NCBI GenBank assembly: GCA_964035545.1
Contig: OZ037769.1
Span: forward strand, 17,597,133-17,661,132
Reading direction: 5' to 3'
DNA from: Bugula neritina
Taxonomy: Eukaryota > Bryozoa > Gymnolaemata > Cheilostomatida > Bugulidae
Length of the DNA stretch: 64,000 bases
A program made the position numbers and the translations under genes. The notes beneath the pieces were generated by a model. The model did no database searches. It was not told where the DNA came from and worked only from the letters and a program-made list of their open reading frames with translations. Positions 48,101 to 54,073 of this stretch are shown one piece after another (within the stretch, counting starts at the first letter, position 1; each line of letters starts with the position of its first letter).

Positions 48101-49551
48101 AGTGATATTTACAGGTAGAGTATATATACATAGTGATATTTACAGGTAGAGTGCATATAGAGTATTATATTACTACTAGGGAGTACATATAGAGTATTAT
48201 ATTATTACTAGGGAGTACATATAGAGTATTATATTACTACTAGGGAGTACATATAGAGTATTATATTATTACTAGGGAGTACATATAGAGTATTATATTA
48301 TTACTAGGGTGTACATATAGAGTATTATATTATTACTAGGGTGTACATATAGAGTATTATATTATTACTAGGGAGTACATATAGAGTATTATATTATCAC
48401 TAGGGTGTACATATGTTGCTATTACTGACAGCATGAATGCACTGGATGAATTGGAAGCTCTAAGTGACAGCATGGATTCTCTCAACTCCATCGACTGCGA
48501 AGATGACGAAATCTGTGACATATCCCAGCGTGCACCATCCGACATTTCTCAACCAGAAACAAAAGCTTTAGGAGAGTCCGGGGCGCCGTTATTGGTTGAT
48601 GACGATGAGGAGAGCGTGGCAGGAAGTGATGTCGATCAAGATGAGCTGAGTTTGTGTTCTTTTGGCAGCACAGCAGATCTGAACGCCTGTGGCAGCGCTC
48701 CGCTGCCTGCTTGGATTGAGGTGAGAGAATTGCTTGTAGTACAGGTGGGAGTATTATAGTAATATATTCTACAGGTGGGAGTATTATAGTAATATATTCT
48801 ACAGGTGGGAGTATTATAGTAATATATTCTACAGGTGGGAGTATTATAGTAATATATTCTACAGGTGGGAGTATTATAGTAATATATTCTACAGGTGGGA
48901 GTATTATAGTAATATATTCTACAGGTGGGAGTACCAGTTATTATTATAGTAATATATTCTACAGGTGGGAGTACTAGTTATTATTATAGTAATATATTCT
49001 ACAGGTGGGAGTATTATAGTAATATATTCTACAGGTGGGAGTACTAGTTATTATTATAGTAATATATTCTACAGGTGGGAGTACCAGTTATTGTGCTGTC
49101 AACAAAGGGCGACTCCCCTGAGAAAGGTTACATCAGATTCATCGGTGAAACCGACTTTGCAGCAGGGTCGTGGGTCGGAGTTCAACTCGACAGCATGAAA
49201 GGTGAGCTGTAGAAGGTCAAGGTGACAGGATGTTTATCTGATCATCACCTCACAAGTGTCACACAAAGCCATTCAATTTTCATGATCGTTTCTGTTGTAG
49301 GTAAGAACAACGGCACTGTTCATGGTAGAAGTTATTTTCATTGCAAGCCAAACCAAGGAGTGTTTGTTAGACACGACCGGCTCCTTCTGGACAAGAAGAG
49401 AAGTAGCAAGTCATTTACCAATGAGACTCCCACCCCAGCCACTCCTCCCCCTTCCAAAGAACATTCTAGTAGGTCTAAAACTGCACCGATTGCCACCTCT
49501 ACTCCCTCGTACCTCAAACCTACGCAGTCCAGTAAATCTCGTAAGAACTGA
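18154..49551 (+). CDS. KIF13B: KIF13-like kinesin-3 with C-terminal CAP-Gly (at least 32 coding exons)
   Basis: A plus-end-directed kinesin-3 cargo motor resembling vertebrate KIF13B/GAKIN, cytoplasmic on microtubules. The model closes at about 1931 aa (human KIF13B 1826). It starts [19 protein letters not shown]. Motor motifs: P-loop GQTGSGKS split between exons 5 and 6 (~108-115), switch I SSRSH (~225-229), switch [11 protein letters not shown] (~257-265). A neck coiled coil follows, then FHA (~460-563, ending [15 protein letters not shown]). The KIF1-type stalk and the later block of exons 17-20 align with human KIF13B ([21 protein letters not shown]-like, PVIFLDLN). [10 protein letters not shown] corresponds to the human SPNVN region regulated by Par1/14-3-3. 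A Ser/Pro/His-rich linker encoded by exon 29 precedes CAP-Gly (~1807-1890; [13 protein letters not shown]). CAP-Gly separates KIF13B-type from vertebrate KIF13A, but this may be the single ancestral KIF13. Uncertain points are exon 27 and the GTCATC donor of exon 16. Confidence 0.93.
18212..18967 (+). other. KIF13 intron 1, array-free
   Basis: One of few introns here without a clear minisatellite. It has loosely repeated GTGA/GTCA motifs around 18290-18770. Confidence 0.6.
19105..20303. repeat. 36-bp minisatellite (~30 copies), KIF13 intron 2
   Basis: Unit contains CTGCAGTACTGGTTACTCTA. It is interrupted three times by a ~34-bp segment containing TTATCTCCAGTCTGTACAG, so a higher-order structure exists. 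Because 36 is a multiple of three, several frames stay open on both strands. The only coding use is a neighbouring 100-nt exon. Confidence 0.97.
20420..20441 (+). CDS. KIF13B: 22-nt microexon of KIF13 (exon 3)
   Basis: Bounded by TATTTTTAG and GTATGT, it completes a split Ser codon and adds HVKHQPK just before [12 protein letters not shown], where human KIF13B has [15 protein letters not shown]. It is needed for the motor reading frame (phase 2 in, 0 out). Exons this short are easily missed by predictors. Confidence 0.85.
20605..21072. repeat. 19-bp minisatellite, KIF13 intron 3
   Basis: CATACTGTATACTGTACCA and derived forms, about 24 units, increasingly irregular to the right. Confidence 0.95.
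22050..22320. repeat. 19-bp minisatellite, start of KIF13 intron 5
   Basis: TCTGTATTCTATGCTATAC and shortened forms, about 15 units, beginning within 15 bp of the exon 5 donor. Confidence 0.93.
22738..23720. repeat. 20-bp minisatellite (~49 copies), KIF13 intron 5
   Basis: AGCACTTGGTACTGTAGCAT with three binary variant sites (ttgg/ttag, ctgta/ctata/ctgca). Variant strings repeat, for example around 23220 and 23520, showing block duplication of ~300 bp. Confidence 0.97.
23950..24385. repeat. AT-rich TATACTCTACTATA repeat, KIF13 intron 5
   Basis: Irregular units of 10-14 bp. Confidence 0.85.
24625..24950. repeat. 64-bp minisatellite, end of KIF13 intron 5
   Basis: Five copies, the longest unit in the window. 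Each carries AACTAAGTA and its inverse TACTTAGTT about 35 bp apart, so each copy can form a hairpin. Confidence 0.95.
25157..25325. repeat. 28-bp repeat: tandem splice-site cassettes, KIF13 intron 6
   Basis: Six copies directly after exon 6. Each unit begins GTATGTGTAA (5' splice site) and ends CTCTCCTGTCAG, the last bases of exon 6. The array is thus exon end plus donor copied in tandem, and each unit looks like a miniature GT...AG intron. Confidence 0.95.
25895..25990. repeat. ACT/AGT trinucleotide tract, KIF13 intron 8
   Basis: Alternating ACTACTAGTACTAGTAGTAC; self-complementary low-complexity sequence. Confidence 0.85.
26345..27256. repeat. 21-bp minisatellite (~43 copies) starting at the exon 9 donor, KIF13 intron 9
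   Basis: The unit begins GTAACTGTTTAGTATCAACT and the first unit is the 5' splice site itself. The array is extremely uniform (only tcgac/tcaac and ctgtt/ctatt variants), so it is recent or actively homogenised. Confidence 0.97.
27500..27648. repeat. 22-bp minisatellite, KIF13 intron 10
   Basis: About 7 copies containing GTACTCTGTATAGTATATAC. Confidence 0.93.
27800..27950. repeat. TAGTTAGTAGA-type repeat, KIF13 intron 11
   Basis: Irregular GTTAGTAGATTA / GTTAGTAGAGTA units. Confidence 0.85.
28376..28740. repeat. 14-bp pyrimidine-rich minisatellite, KIF13 intron 12
   Basis: About 26 units of CCCCTCTTCACTAC with ctgcc/ctacc variants. The sense strand is almost purine-poor. The true acceptor (28829) lies ~90 bp downstream. 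Confidence 0.95.
28970..29285. repeat. 40-bp minisatellite, start of KIF13 intron 13
   Basis: About 8 copies containing CTAGTAGTTGTCATACCCTG. The first copy overlaps the exon 13 donor region (GTATGCTGCTGTGTACTATC). Confidence 0.94.
29429..29446 (+). CDS. Possible 18-nt KIF13 microexon in intron 13
   Basis: After TTTTTAACAG comes 18 nt that could add six codons (split Ala, then ISGRE) between exons 13 and 14, followed by GTAGGA. The phase is exactly compatible (1 in, 1 out). No family conservation is evident, so this is a suggestion only. Confidence 0.2.
29605..30345. repeat. 21-bp minisatellite (~35 copies), KIF13 intron 13
   Basis: CATAGACATAGACACTGATC with gattac/gatcac and shortened 15-bp variants. 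Confidence 0.97.
30600..32535. repeat. 15-bp minisatellite (~120 copies), KIF13 intron 13
   Basis: GTAGTATATAGTGTA with gtatgt and ctag variants. Block duplications are visible: the string around 30600-30860 recurs around 30830-31080 (~228 bp period). It passes into an AT-rich TATAGTAGAGTATA tail. Confidence 0.96.
32760..32825. repeat. 12-bp repeat, KIF13 intron 14
   Basis: Five to six copies of CATTGACCTTTG. Confidence 0.9.
33030..33195. repeat. ~10-bp CAGTACACTACT repeat, KIF13 intron 15
   Basis: Irregular ACTCAGTACA units starting six bases after the exon 15 donor. Confidence 0.88.
33400..35610. repeat. 34-bp minisatellite (~65 copies), KIF13 intron 16
   Basis: Units combine CTCTACATACACTCTGTATC and TACTACTATATA, with blocks lost or gained. 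Near-identical blocks of ~300 bp recur (for example 35080-35260 and 35380-35560). Open frames of >700 codons here are repeat artefacts. Confidence 0.97.
36115..36500. repeat. 17-bp minisatellite, KIF13 intron 17
   Basis: About 22 copies of GTATATAGTTACTACTA with atata/ataca variants. Confidence 0.95.
37013..38400. repeat. 25-bp minisatellite (~54 copies) starting at the exon 18 donor, KIF13 intron 18
   Basis: The unit contains AATACACTGTATATTATATT and ends ATTATAG. The first unit is the donor (GTAATACACTG). Variants atatac, tttgta and gtgtat recur in blocks. Confidence 0.97.
38570..38998. repeat. 31-bp minisatellite ending at the exon 20 acceptor, KIF13 intron 19
   Basis: About 13 copies containing CCACTCTTATATATACTGTG. 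The true acceptor (GCGGATTGTAG) is a mutated last unit in which ATTGTAA became ATTGTAG. Confidence 0.94.
39408..39825. repeat. 17-bp minisatellite, KIF13 intron 20
   Basis: About 24 copies of CTCTGTGTCACCTTGTA, starting within the exon 20 donor (GTAAGTACTCTGTGTC). Confidence 0.95.
40031..40225. repeat. 39-bp repeat carrying exon 21 end and donor, KIF13 intron 21
   Basis: About 5 copies. Each begins GTAAGTATACTGTAT and ends TCTAATATTCCTAAG, the last 15 bases of exon 21. Confidence 0.95.
40420..40855. repeat. 47-bp repeat carrying exon 22 end and donor, KIF13 intron 22
   Basis: About 9 copies. Each begins GTACTTGTATACT and ends TAGACAGGCTGGGGCAG. Exon 22 ends TTAGACAGACTGGGGCAG. Confidence 0.96.
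40970..41040. repeat. CTCTCTACT pyrimidine tract, KIF13 intron 23
   Basis: Short CTCTCTACTCT units after the exon 23 donor. Confidence 0.85.
41150..41340. repeat. 17-bp minisatellite, KIF13 intron 24
   Basis: About 11 copies of GGTACCTGCTGTCACGT with a/g variants. Confidence 0.94.
41530..41720. repeat. Palindromic AT-rich repeat, KIF13 intron 24
   Basis: TATACTGTATA / TATACAGTGTAG units that are largely self-complementary; they end just before the exon 25 acceptor. Confidence 0.85.
41835..43520. repeat. 9-bp minisatellite (~185 copies), KIF13 intron 25
   Basis: TATACTCTG with tgtgt, tacac and ctact variants. The 9-bp period leaves open frames of 500-600 codons that are not genes. It runs right up to the exon 26 acceptor (CTGTTAAG). 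Confidence 0.97.
43771..43812 (+). CDS. Possible optional 42-nt KIF13 exon
   Basis: The block opens after TTTACCTTAG and reads LPECPTITE from its second base. A good donor (GTATGT) after 43799 would leave phase 0, which does not fit exon 28. The next donor (GTTAGT) after 43812 gives phase 1 and keeps the frame. The exon 26 to 28 splice without it is also in frame, so it may be alternative or not an exon. Confidence 0.35.
44035..44235. repeat. 18-bp and 14-bp short arrays, KIF13 intron 26/27
   Basis: CTCAGTTTGTATTTCACC units followed by CTATTGCTGCTAGT units. Confidence 0.9.
44405..45330. repeat. 34-bp minisatellite (~27 copies), KIF13 intron 26/27
   Basis: Units contain CAGTACTAGTTACTAGTAGC and CTAACTC. 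ACTAGTTACTAGT is nearly self-complementary. Variant strings (cagtgt/cagtat/aagtat, cttc/cctc/cctt) show block duplication. Confidence 0.97.
45490..45860. repeat. 17-bp minisatellite ending at the exon 28 acceptor, KIF13
   Basis: GTGTACTCCTGTCACCT, with longer units carrying CACCATCTACCT. The last unit runs into the acceptor (GTGTTATCTAG). Confidence 0.95.
46275..46450. repeat. 18-bp minisatellite, KIF13 intron 28
   Basis: About 10 copies of GTGTTGCTGGGCAACTCA. TTGCTGGGCAA is a near-perfect hairpin and resembles an X-box half (GTTGCTGGGCAAC). Confidence 0.95.
46725..46910. repeat. 24-bp minisatellite, KIF13 intron 28
   Basis: About 8 copies containing GAGTCGTTTAGTATCACTCA. Confidence 0.92.
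47478..47610 (+). repeat. Coding minisatellite in KIF13 exon 29 (Ser-Pro-Thr-His repeats)
   Basis: Units of 6-12 bp built from AGTCCTACTCAT encode a run of SPTHSP-like residues with HS, NSH and RSH variants. Unit lengths stay multiples of three, so the frame is kept through the whole 480-nt exon (phase 0 in and out). It lies in the presumably disordered linker before CAP-Gly and offers many Ser-Pro sites. It is the only clear tandem array in the window that sits in real coding sequence. Confidence 0.75.
48085..48415. repeat. 31-bp and 32-bp repeats at exon 30 donor, KIF13 intron 30
   Basis: The end of exon 30 (CATAGTGATATTTACAG) plus donor GTAGAG is copied once more. Then about 9 copies of a 32-mer containing GAGTACATATAGAGTATTAT follow. 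Confidence 0.92.
48745..49074. repeat. 30-bp repeat carrying the exon 32 acceptor, KIF13 intron 31
   Basis: About 11 copies, each ending ATATTCTACAG and beginning GTGGGAGTA, which are the acceptor and first nine bases of exon 32. Only the last copy continues into CAP-Gly coding sequence. A decoy splice would soon hit an in-frame stop (GTATTATAG). Confidence 0.96.
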
Positions 49552-49674
49552 TTTGCTGATAGGAATGGTGCTGTGAGACCACACATCTTGTCCCTTCTAT
49601 TGGCCAGGTTGATGTTGAGGAGTTGTCAGTGAATCTGTGCTTAAACATTAGCTAATGCTTGAGGATATTTACAA

Positions 49675-49965
49675 GTGTTCTGTGACATACTGAGTACAGT
49701 GCTCTGTGACATACTGAGTACAGTGCTCTGTGACATACTGAGTACGGTGTTCTGTGACATACTGAGTACGGTATTCTGTGACATACTGAGTACAGTGCTC
49801 TGTGACATGCTGAGTGCAGTGCTCTGTGACATGCTGAGTGCAGTGCTCTGTGACATACTAAGTACAGTGCTCTGTGACATACTGAGTACGGTGTTCTGTG
49901 ACATACTGAGTACGGTGCTCTGTGACATACTGAGTACAGTGTTCTGTGACATACTGAGTACCTAT
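49675..49965. repeat. 24-bp minisatellite in the KIF13 3' UTR
   Basis: About 12 copies containing GAGTACAGTGCTCTGTGACA. Each copy has ACAG-TGCT-CTGT, a small RNA hairpin. It lies after the stop codon and before the AATAAA. Confidence 0.94.
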
Positions 49966-50347
49966 GAGGTGAAAAATGCTGATGTCATTTTCTTGGGATA
50001 TATTTTTCAATTTTGAAACTTAATTCATAGAAATATTTCCTGGTTGTACACACGCCCAGTTTAAACTATCAAGCTCCTTTCTCATATCCTACTTACACTG
50101 CCTGTAACTAGGACTTTTTAAATCGTATCATAGGTTTTGCTTACTCCAGATTGTATGATTGGTTATATATAAAGCATCTACAATATTATTATGAACTACT
50201 TGATAATTAATTGTTGTTTATTATTTATATTGCAAGCATTCAATGCTTTATTTACCTCCTTTTTCATCATGTCATTTACTTATTCAATTTATGAAACTAT
50301 TTTTAGATTAACTTACACTTTTAAGTGTAGCATATTGTGGGTGATTC

Positions 50348-50353
50348 AATAAA
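50348..50353 (+). terminator. KIF13 poly(A) signal (AATAAA)
   Basis: This is the first canonical AATAAA on the plus strand after the KIF13 stop, giving a 3' UTR of about 0.8 kb. It faces the esterase poly(A) signal about 45 bp away. Confidence 0.6.
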
Positions 50354-50394
50354 CGAAACTAGTGATTATATACCATCAGGTAGAAATTATCATC

Positions 50395-50400
50395 TTTATT
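50395..50400 (-). terminator. Esterase poly(A) signal (AATAAA on minus strand)
   Basis: TTTATT on the plus strand, 41 nt downstream of the esterase stop codon. The two convergent genes therefore probably have overlapping 3' ends. Confidence 0.65.
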
Positions 50401-50440
50401 GTTATCAAATGACTAAAACAGATAATAATAGTATGGTTAA

Positions 50441-53432
50441 TTATTTGGATTTCTTTTTGATTTTGAACTTAAGTGAAACTAGAAAAATTGTTAAAATAAT
50501 AACAAGAGTGGCCAGTAGTACAGCAAGTATTAGTGTGATGATGAGGTAGTGGTTGGCTTCTGCAGGTGTGAGAGTTATCAGTCCATTCAGGTAGAGAGCT
50601 AAAACATAGTGTATGTATACCTGTAGTACTCAGGTAGAGGGCTAAAACATAGTGTATGTATACCTGTAGTACTCAGGTAGAAAACTACTCACCAGTATTT
50701 GACGAGGAAGGGGTGGAGGTAGAAGGGGTTTCACTGTAAGGGACTGAAGAGTTACAATTGATCACAGCAGAGTCTATGGCTGACCAGAGCCTTTGTCTCT
50801 CTTCTAGAGGGAAGGTAGACAACTCCTGTACGCCTGTTTTTAACAGTGCATATGATTGGTTGAGAGGAAACTCAAAAGGAAGGTAGCCCTCATCTGATAG
50901 GTCACTGGAAAATAAAGATATGCATTGAGATGCTACTGTGAGGCCAGAGTTGAAATAATATCAAGATATTTTATTCAGAGCAGTAAATTTACCCAGTCTT
51001 GGCAAATGTTGCCCACTGTCTCATGACTCTTTTGGATAGTTCTCTTTCTAGGTCAGTATAGCTGGTATTATGGTCCCCTGGAAGGTATTATGAAAGGTAT
51101 GTACTGTGTATAGTAAGTTATATCAGTATATTACTATAGTATATTATATCAGTATATTAGTATATAGTATATTATATCAGTATATTACTATAGTATATTA
51201 TATCAGTATATTAGTATATAGTATATTATATCAGTATATTACTATAGTAAGCTGGACTTACAGAATTCTGCAGATAAAAGAATTCTGCTGCTTTCATCTT
51301 TAGTAAGCAAAGGATAGCCAAAGACAAATGGCAGCTCTTCTGCGTGATCAGTCCCTGTACGCAGCCAATCAGGACCTTGGTACCATAAAGGAGGAAAGTT
51401 TGCCCTTTTGTGACTAAATTTGTAAGCGTATGTATTTTTGTTGGAGAAAGCCGTATGCAATTGAAGATGTTGAATTGTGGGAAGTTTTAATGCCACATCA
51501 CCTAAAAAGAGAATTAAAAGTGATTAATATAATATAATAATGTAAAGTAATAATATAATATAATAATGTAAAATAATAATATAATATAATAATGTAAAGT
51601 AATAATATAATATAATAATGTAAAGTAATAATATAATATAATAATACACATCAATTAACTGACCAGCTATTTCTGTATAAATCTCCAATCTCCTTTCATT
51701 CACTGATCTGCCATCACTATTGAGCTCTTCGTTAGTACGCATGTAGAAGTCAATGAGCAGGTCAATAACAAACTGCTTACTGCACGTGCTCCCTCCATAG
51801 TTGTAGAAGGGATAGTAAGCCAACACCTTGGTCAGTACCTCTCTAGATATACCTTCACTCACTGTCCCAGAGTAGACGTTAGACAACTGATTCACGTACA
51901 TCAGCCCTTCTTGGTCGTTCCACCCACTCAGCAAGTCATACATCTTAAAGTTGCCTGACCGTCTCAGCACCTCTGCAGACACGCCATCTCTTGTAAACTC
52001 GCTCAACACAACTCCCAAGTCAAAGGGCAGATAATCCCCATCAACTATTGGGTAAAACGGGAACGGTCTGTTGGTGAGTTGACCAGAGTTGGCCAGCTCT
52101 CTCACCGGTAAGCTTCGCAGACAAGCTAAGAAATTGTCGTCACTTGGTGGGCAGCCAAGACCGCTGGTTATGTTGTGTAACACTGGTGTGGGGTCGCGAT
52201 TCATGAATGTTATAGAGAAAGCAGAGCCACTTTGTGTGATGGCTCTTTGAAACAAGGAGGCATTGTTCTGTGGTGAGAGCATATGAAAGAGGATTGCCCG
52301 GCCCCCGCTGACTCCCCGAACAAGGTGATGCTGCTTGGGTCACCCCCATAACTTTGTATGTTGTCCTTCACCCATTCTATAGCCAGTCTCTGGTCCCACA
52401 ATCCATAGTTTCCTGGCAGTCTGGCATCACCAGTGGTAAGGAAGCCAAAGATGTTGAGACGGTAGTTGATGGTGACCACAACGACCTCTTCATGAGCAAC
52501 GATACTCTCACTGGGGTAGAGGTCAGAGGACCCGTCCAGGAAGCTTCCACCATGGATGAAAATCAGTATAGGCTGAGAAATATAAATAACATATCTATAA
52601 AGCTGGTTTGTAGGGTCATCTCCCCCTCCCACTCATAGAGTAAGTTTCAAGCAACTCTCACCTTGGGGTCAGTAGTATTTCTTGTGTATACATTCAGATA
52701 GAGGCAGTCCTCCTTACCCTTCACCTCTTGGTCAGCTGCTAAAGTCAAATGAACACAAACAGGTGCAAACTCTGTAGCTCTCAACCTTTTGCCATTAAAA
52801 CTGCCGTAGGGTTGAGGTTTAGCAAATCGAAGAGCTCCTTCAGGTGGCTTGGCATACGGGATTCCTGGAAAAATGAGTAGTGACAGAGTGTAAGTAGCGA
52901 TAGAGTGTAAGTAGTGACAGAGTGTAAGTAGCGACAGAGTGTAAGTAGCGACAGAGTGTAAGTAGCGACAGAGTGTAAGTAGCGACAGAGTGTAAGTAGC
53001 GATAGAGTGTAAGTAGCGACAGAGTGTAAGTAGCGACAGAGTGTAAGTAGCGACAGAGTGTAAGTAGTGACAGAGTGTAAGTAGCGACAGAGTGTAAGTA
53101 GCGACAGAGTGTAAGTAGCGACAGAGTGTAAGTAGCGACAGAGTGTAAGTAGCGACAGAGTGTAAGTAGCGACACGGCGTGCGCAGCGGCGCGGTGTGCG
53201 CAGCGGCACCGAGTGCAAGTAGTGATAGCTATGACTATGGTATCACAGTGCAAAACTGACACTGGAATTTGTTCTACTCACCCAAAAACCTCTGCACTTT
53301 GATCCCACTGATCTCTAGCTCAGTACCTGTGATGTCACCCAACGTTGTTTGTAAAGTGACTTCCTTTGTAAGATCAGCTGAAACCCTCAGAATAGATAGT
53401 AGTAGCAAAAATAGACTTAATATGGGAGACAT
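50441..53432 (-). CDS. Carboxylesterase/cholinesterase-family enzyme with C-terminal membrane helix; one frameshift
   Basis: An alpha/beta-hydrolase ester hydrolase, presumably extracellular. Exons: 53432-53282, 52864-52662, 52572-51664, 51501-51262, 51077-50993, 50904-50693, 50598-50441. The chosen ATG starts a signal peptide (MSPILSLFLLLLSILRVSA). Family landmarks run in order: RFLGIPYAKPPEGALRF, EDCLYLNVYT, IFIHGGSF (oxyanion region), GGDPSSITLFGESAG (nucleophile Ser ~206), NDQEG (acid Glu) and GTDHAEELPFVFG (His). The catalytic triad is therefore present. A Ser/Thr-rich stalk, one ~25-residue hydrophobic helix and a basic KFKIKKKSK tail make it a likely type I membrane protein. The reading frame shifts once at the G5 run 52302-52306, right after GESAG. 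The model is 1958 nt, one base short of a multiple of three (~652 aa expected). This is either an assembly error in the homopolymer or a true inactivating deletion. Substrate is unknown. Confidence 0.88.
50598..50690. repeat. Two-copy repeat carrying the last esterase acceptor
   Basis: On the coding strand TATGTTTTAGC(C/T)CTCTACCTGA occurs twice: once at the real acceptor and once upstream in intron 6. Confidence 0.85.
51105..51245. repeat. AT-rich repeat, esterase intron 4
   Basis: About 5 units containing TATATCAGTATATTACTATA. Confidence 0.88.
51525..51645. repeat. ~26-bp AT-rich repeat, esterase intron 3
   Basis: About 5 units containing AATAATGTAAAGTAATAATA. Confidence 0.9.
52875..53216. 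repeat. 17-bp minisatellite with GC-shifted end, esterase intron 1
   Basis: About 18 copies of GTAAGTAGCGACAGAGT. The last two or three copies (53168-53216) differ by many A-to-G and T-to-C changes. Confidence 0.95.
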
Positions 53433-54011
53433 ATTGTCACACTTGGCAGCTAATGTGGTATGACAGTGGTTAGTAGTTATCAACAGTCTTCAATATTGTA
53501 CAAGTGTATTTGCAGCACTATAGTCATGTTATTGTATCAGCACACAAAGGTCAATTTCTCACACAGATACAGCACTCTTTGATTGATAAGGGTTTTGAGA
53601 TAACAAAATAATTTGGAAGCCTTGCACATAACTGCTTATAGTCTGCTTATATTTGCAGCCGGAGCTGCTTATAGTCTTATTTTCAGCCGGAGCTGTTTAT
53701 AGTCTTATCTGCAGCCAGGGCTGCTTATAGTCTGCAGCCGGGGCTGCTTATAGTCTGCAGCCGGGGCTGCTTATAGTCTGCAGCCGGGGCTGCTTATAGT
53801 CTGCAGCCGGGGCTGCTTATAGTCTGCAGCCGGGGCTGCTTATAGTCTGCAGCCGGGGCTGCTTATAGTCTGCAGCCGGGGCTGCTTATAGTCTGCAGCC
53901 AGGGCTGCTTATAGTCTGCAGCCAGGGCTGCTTATAGTCTGCAGCCGGAACTAGTTTTGTTCAAATTGTTGAGATAATATTGGTTGCAGCTCACCGGCTG
54001 ATTTCATTATT
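53433..54011. promoter_or_regulatory. Esterase upstream region with 22-bp array
   Basis: Upstream sequence of the esterase start. It contains a GC-richer 22-bp tandem array (53640-53950). No further exon is obvious on the minus strand. If the candidate exon at 54012 is real, this is a second head-to-head promoter. Confidence 0.35.
53640..53950. repeat. 22-bp minisatellite upstream of the esterase
   Basis: About 13 copies containing GCTTATAGTCTGCAGCCGGG. It is GC-richer than its surroundings. CAGCCGGGGCTG is a near-palindrome. Confidence 0.95.
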
Positions 54012-54073
54012 ATGACGATGACCCGTTACGGACGACTGGACGCAGACGTTGCAAGTTTACTCGGAATCGACAG
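54012..54073 (+). CDS. Candidate first exon of an unknown plus-strand gene
   Basis: A 62-nt GC-richer island in AT-rich surroundings reads ATG, then TMTRYGRLDADVASLLGID, and ends AG before GTTGGC. The same GTTGG donor type ends MSH6 exons 1 and 5 and KIF13 exon 5. No continuing exon was found downstream, so the evidence is codon content and donor context only. Confidence 0.25.

Larger units (their letters stand above)
18154..49551 (+). other. KIF13B: KIF13 exon table (coding parts)
   Basis: Exons: 1 18154-18211; 2 18968-19067; 3 20420-20441; 4 21261-21321; 5 21947-22039; 6 24973-25156; 7 25359-25443; 8 25749-25883; 9 26105-26344; 10 27270-27482; 11 27657-27767; 12 27976-28363; 13 28830-28961; 14 32554-32722; 15 32861-33023; 16 33222-33354; 17 35646-36106; 18 36511-37012; 19 38438-38564; 20 39001-39403; 21 39929-40030; 22 40258-40419; 23 40882-40959; 24 41063-41104; 25 41735-41791; 26 43526-43652; 27 (doubtful) 43771-43812; 28 45862-46022; 29 47380-47859; 30 47975-48114; 31 48432-48720; 32 49075-49201; 33 49301-49551 including TGA. 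Without exon 27 the sum is 5796 nt, divisible by three. With exon 27 ended at the GTTAGT donor it adds 42 nt in frame. All listed introns are GT-AG. Confidence 0.85.

Noticed and set aside
52780-52790. Donor-like GTTGAG inside esterase exon 2
   Set aside because: The frame continues without it into EDCLYLNVYT, the expected family block, so no intron is needed.
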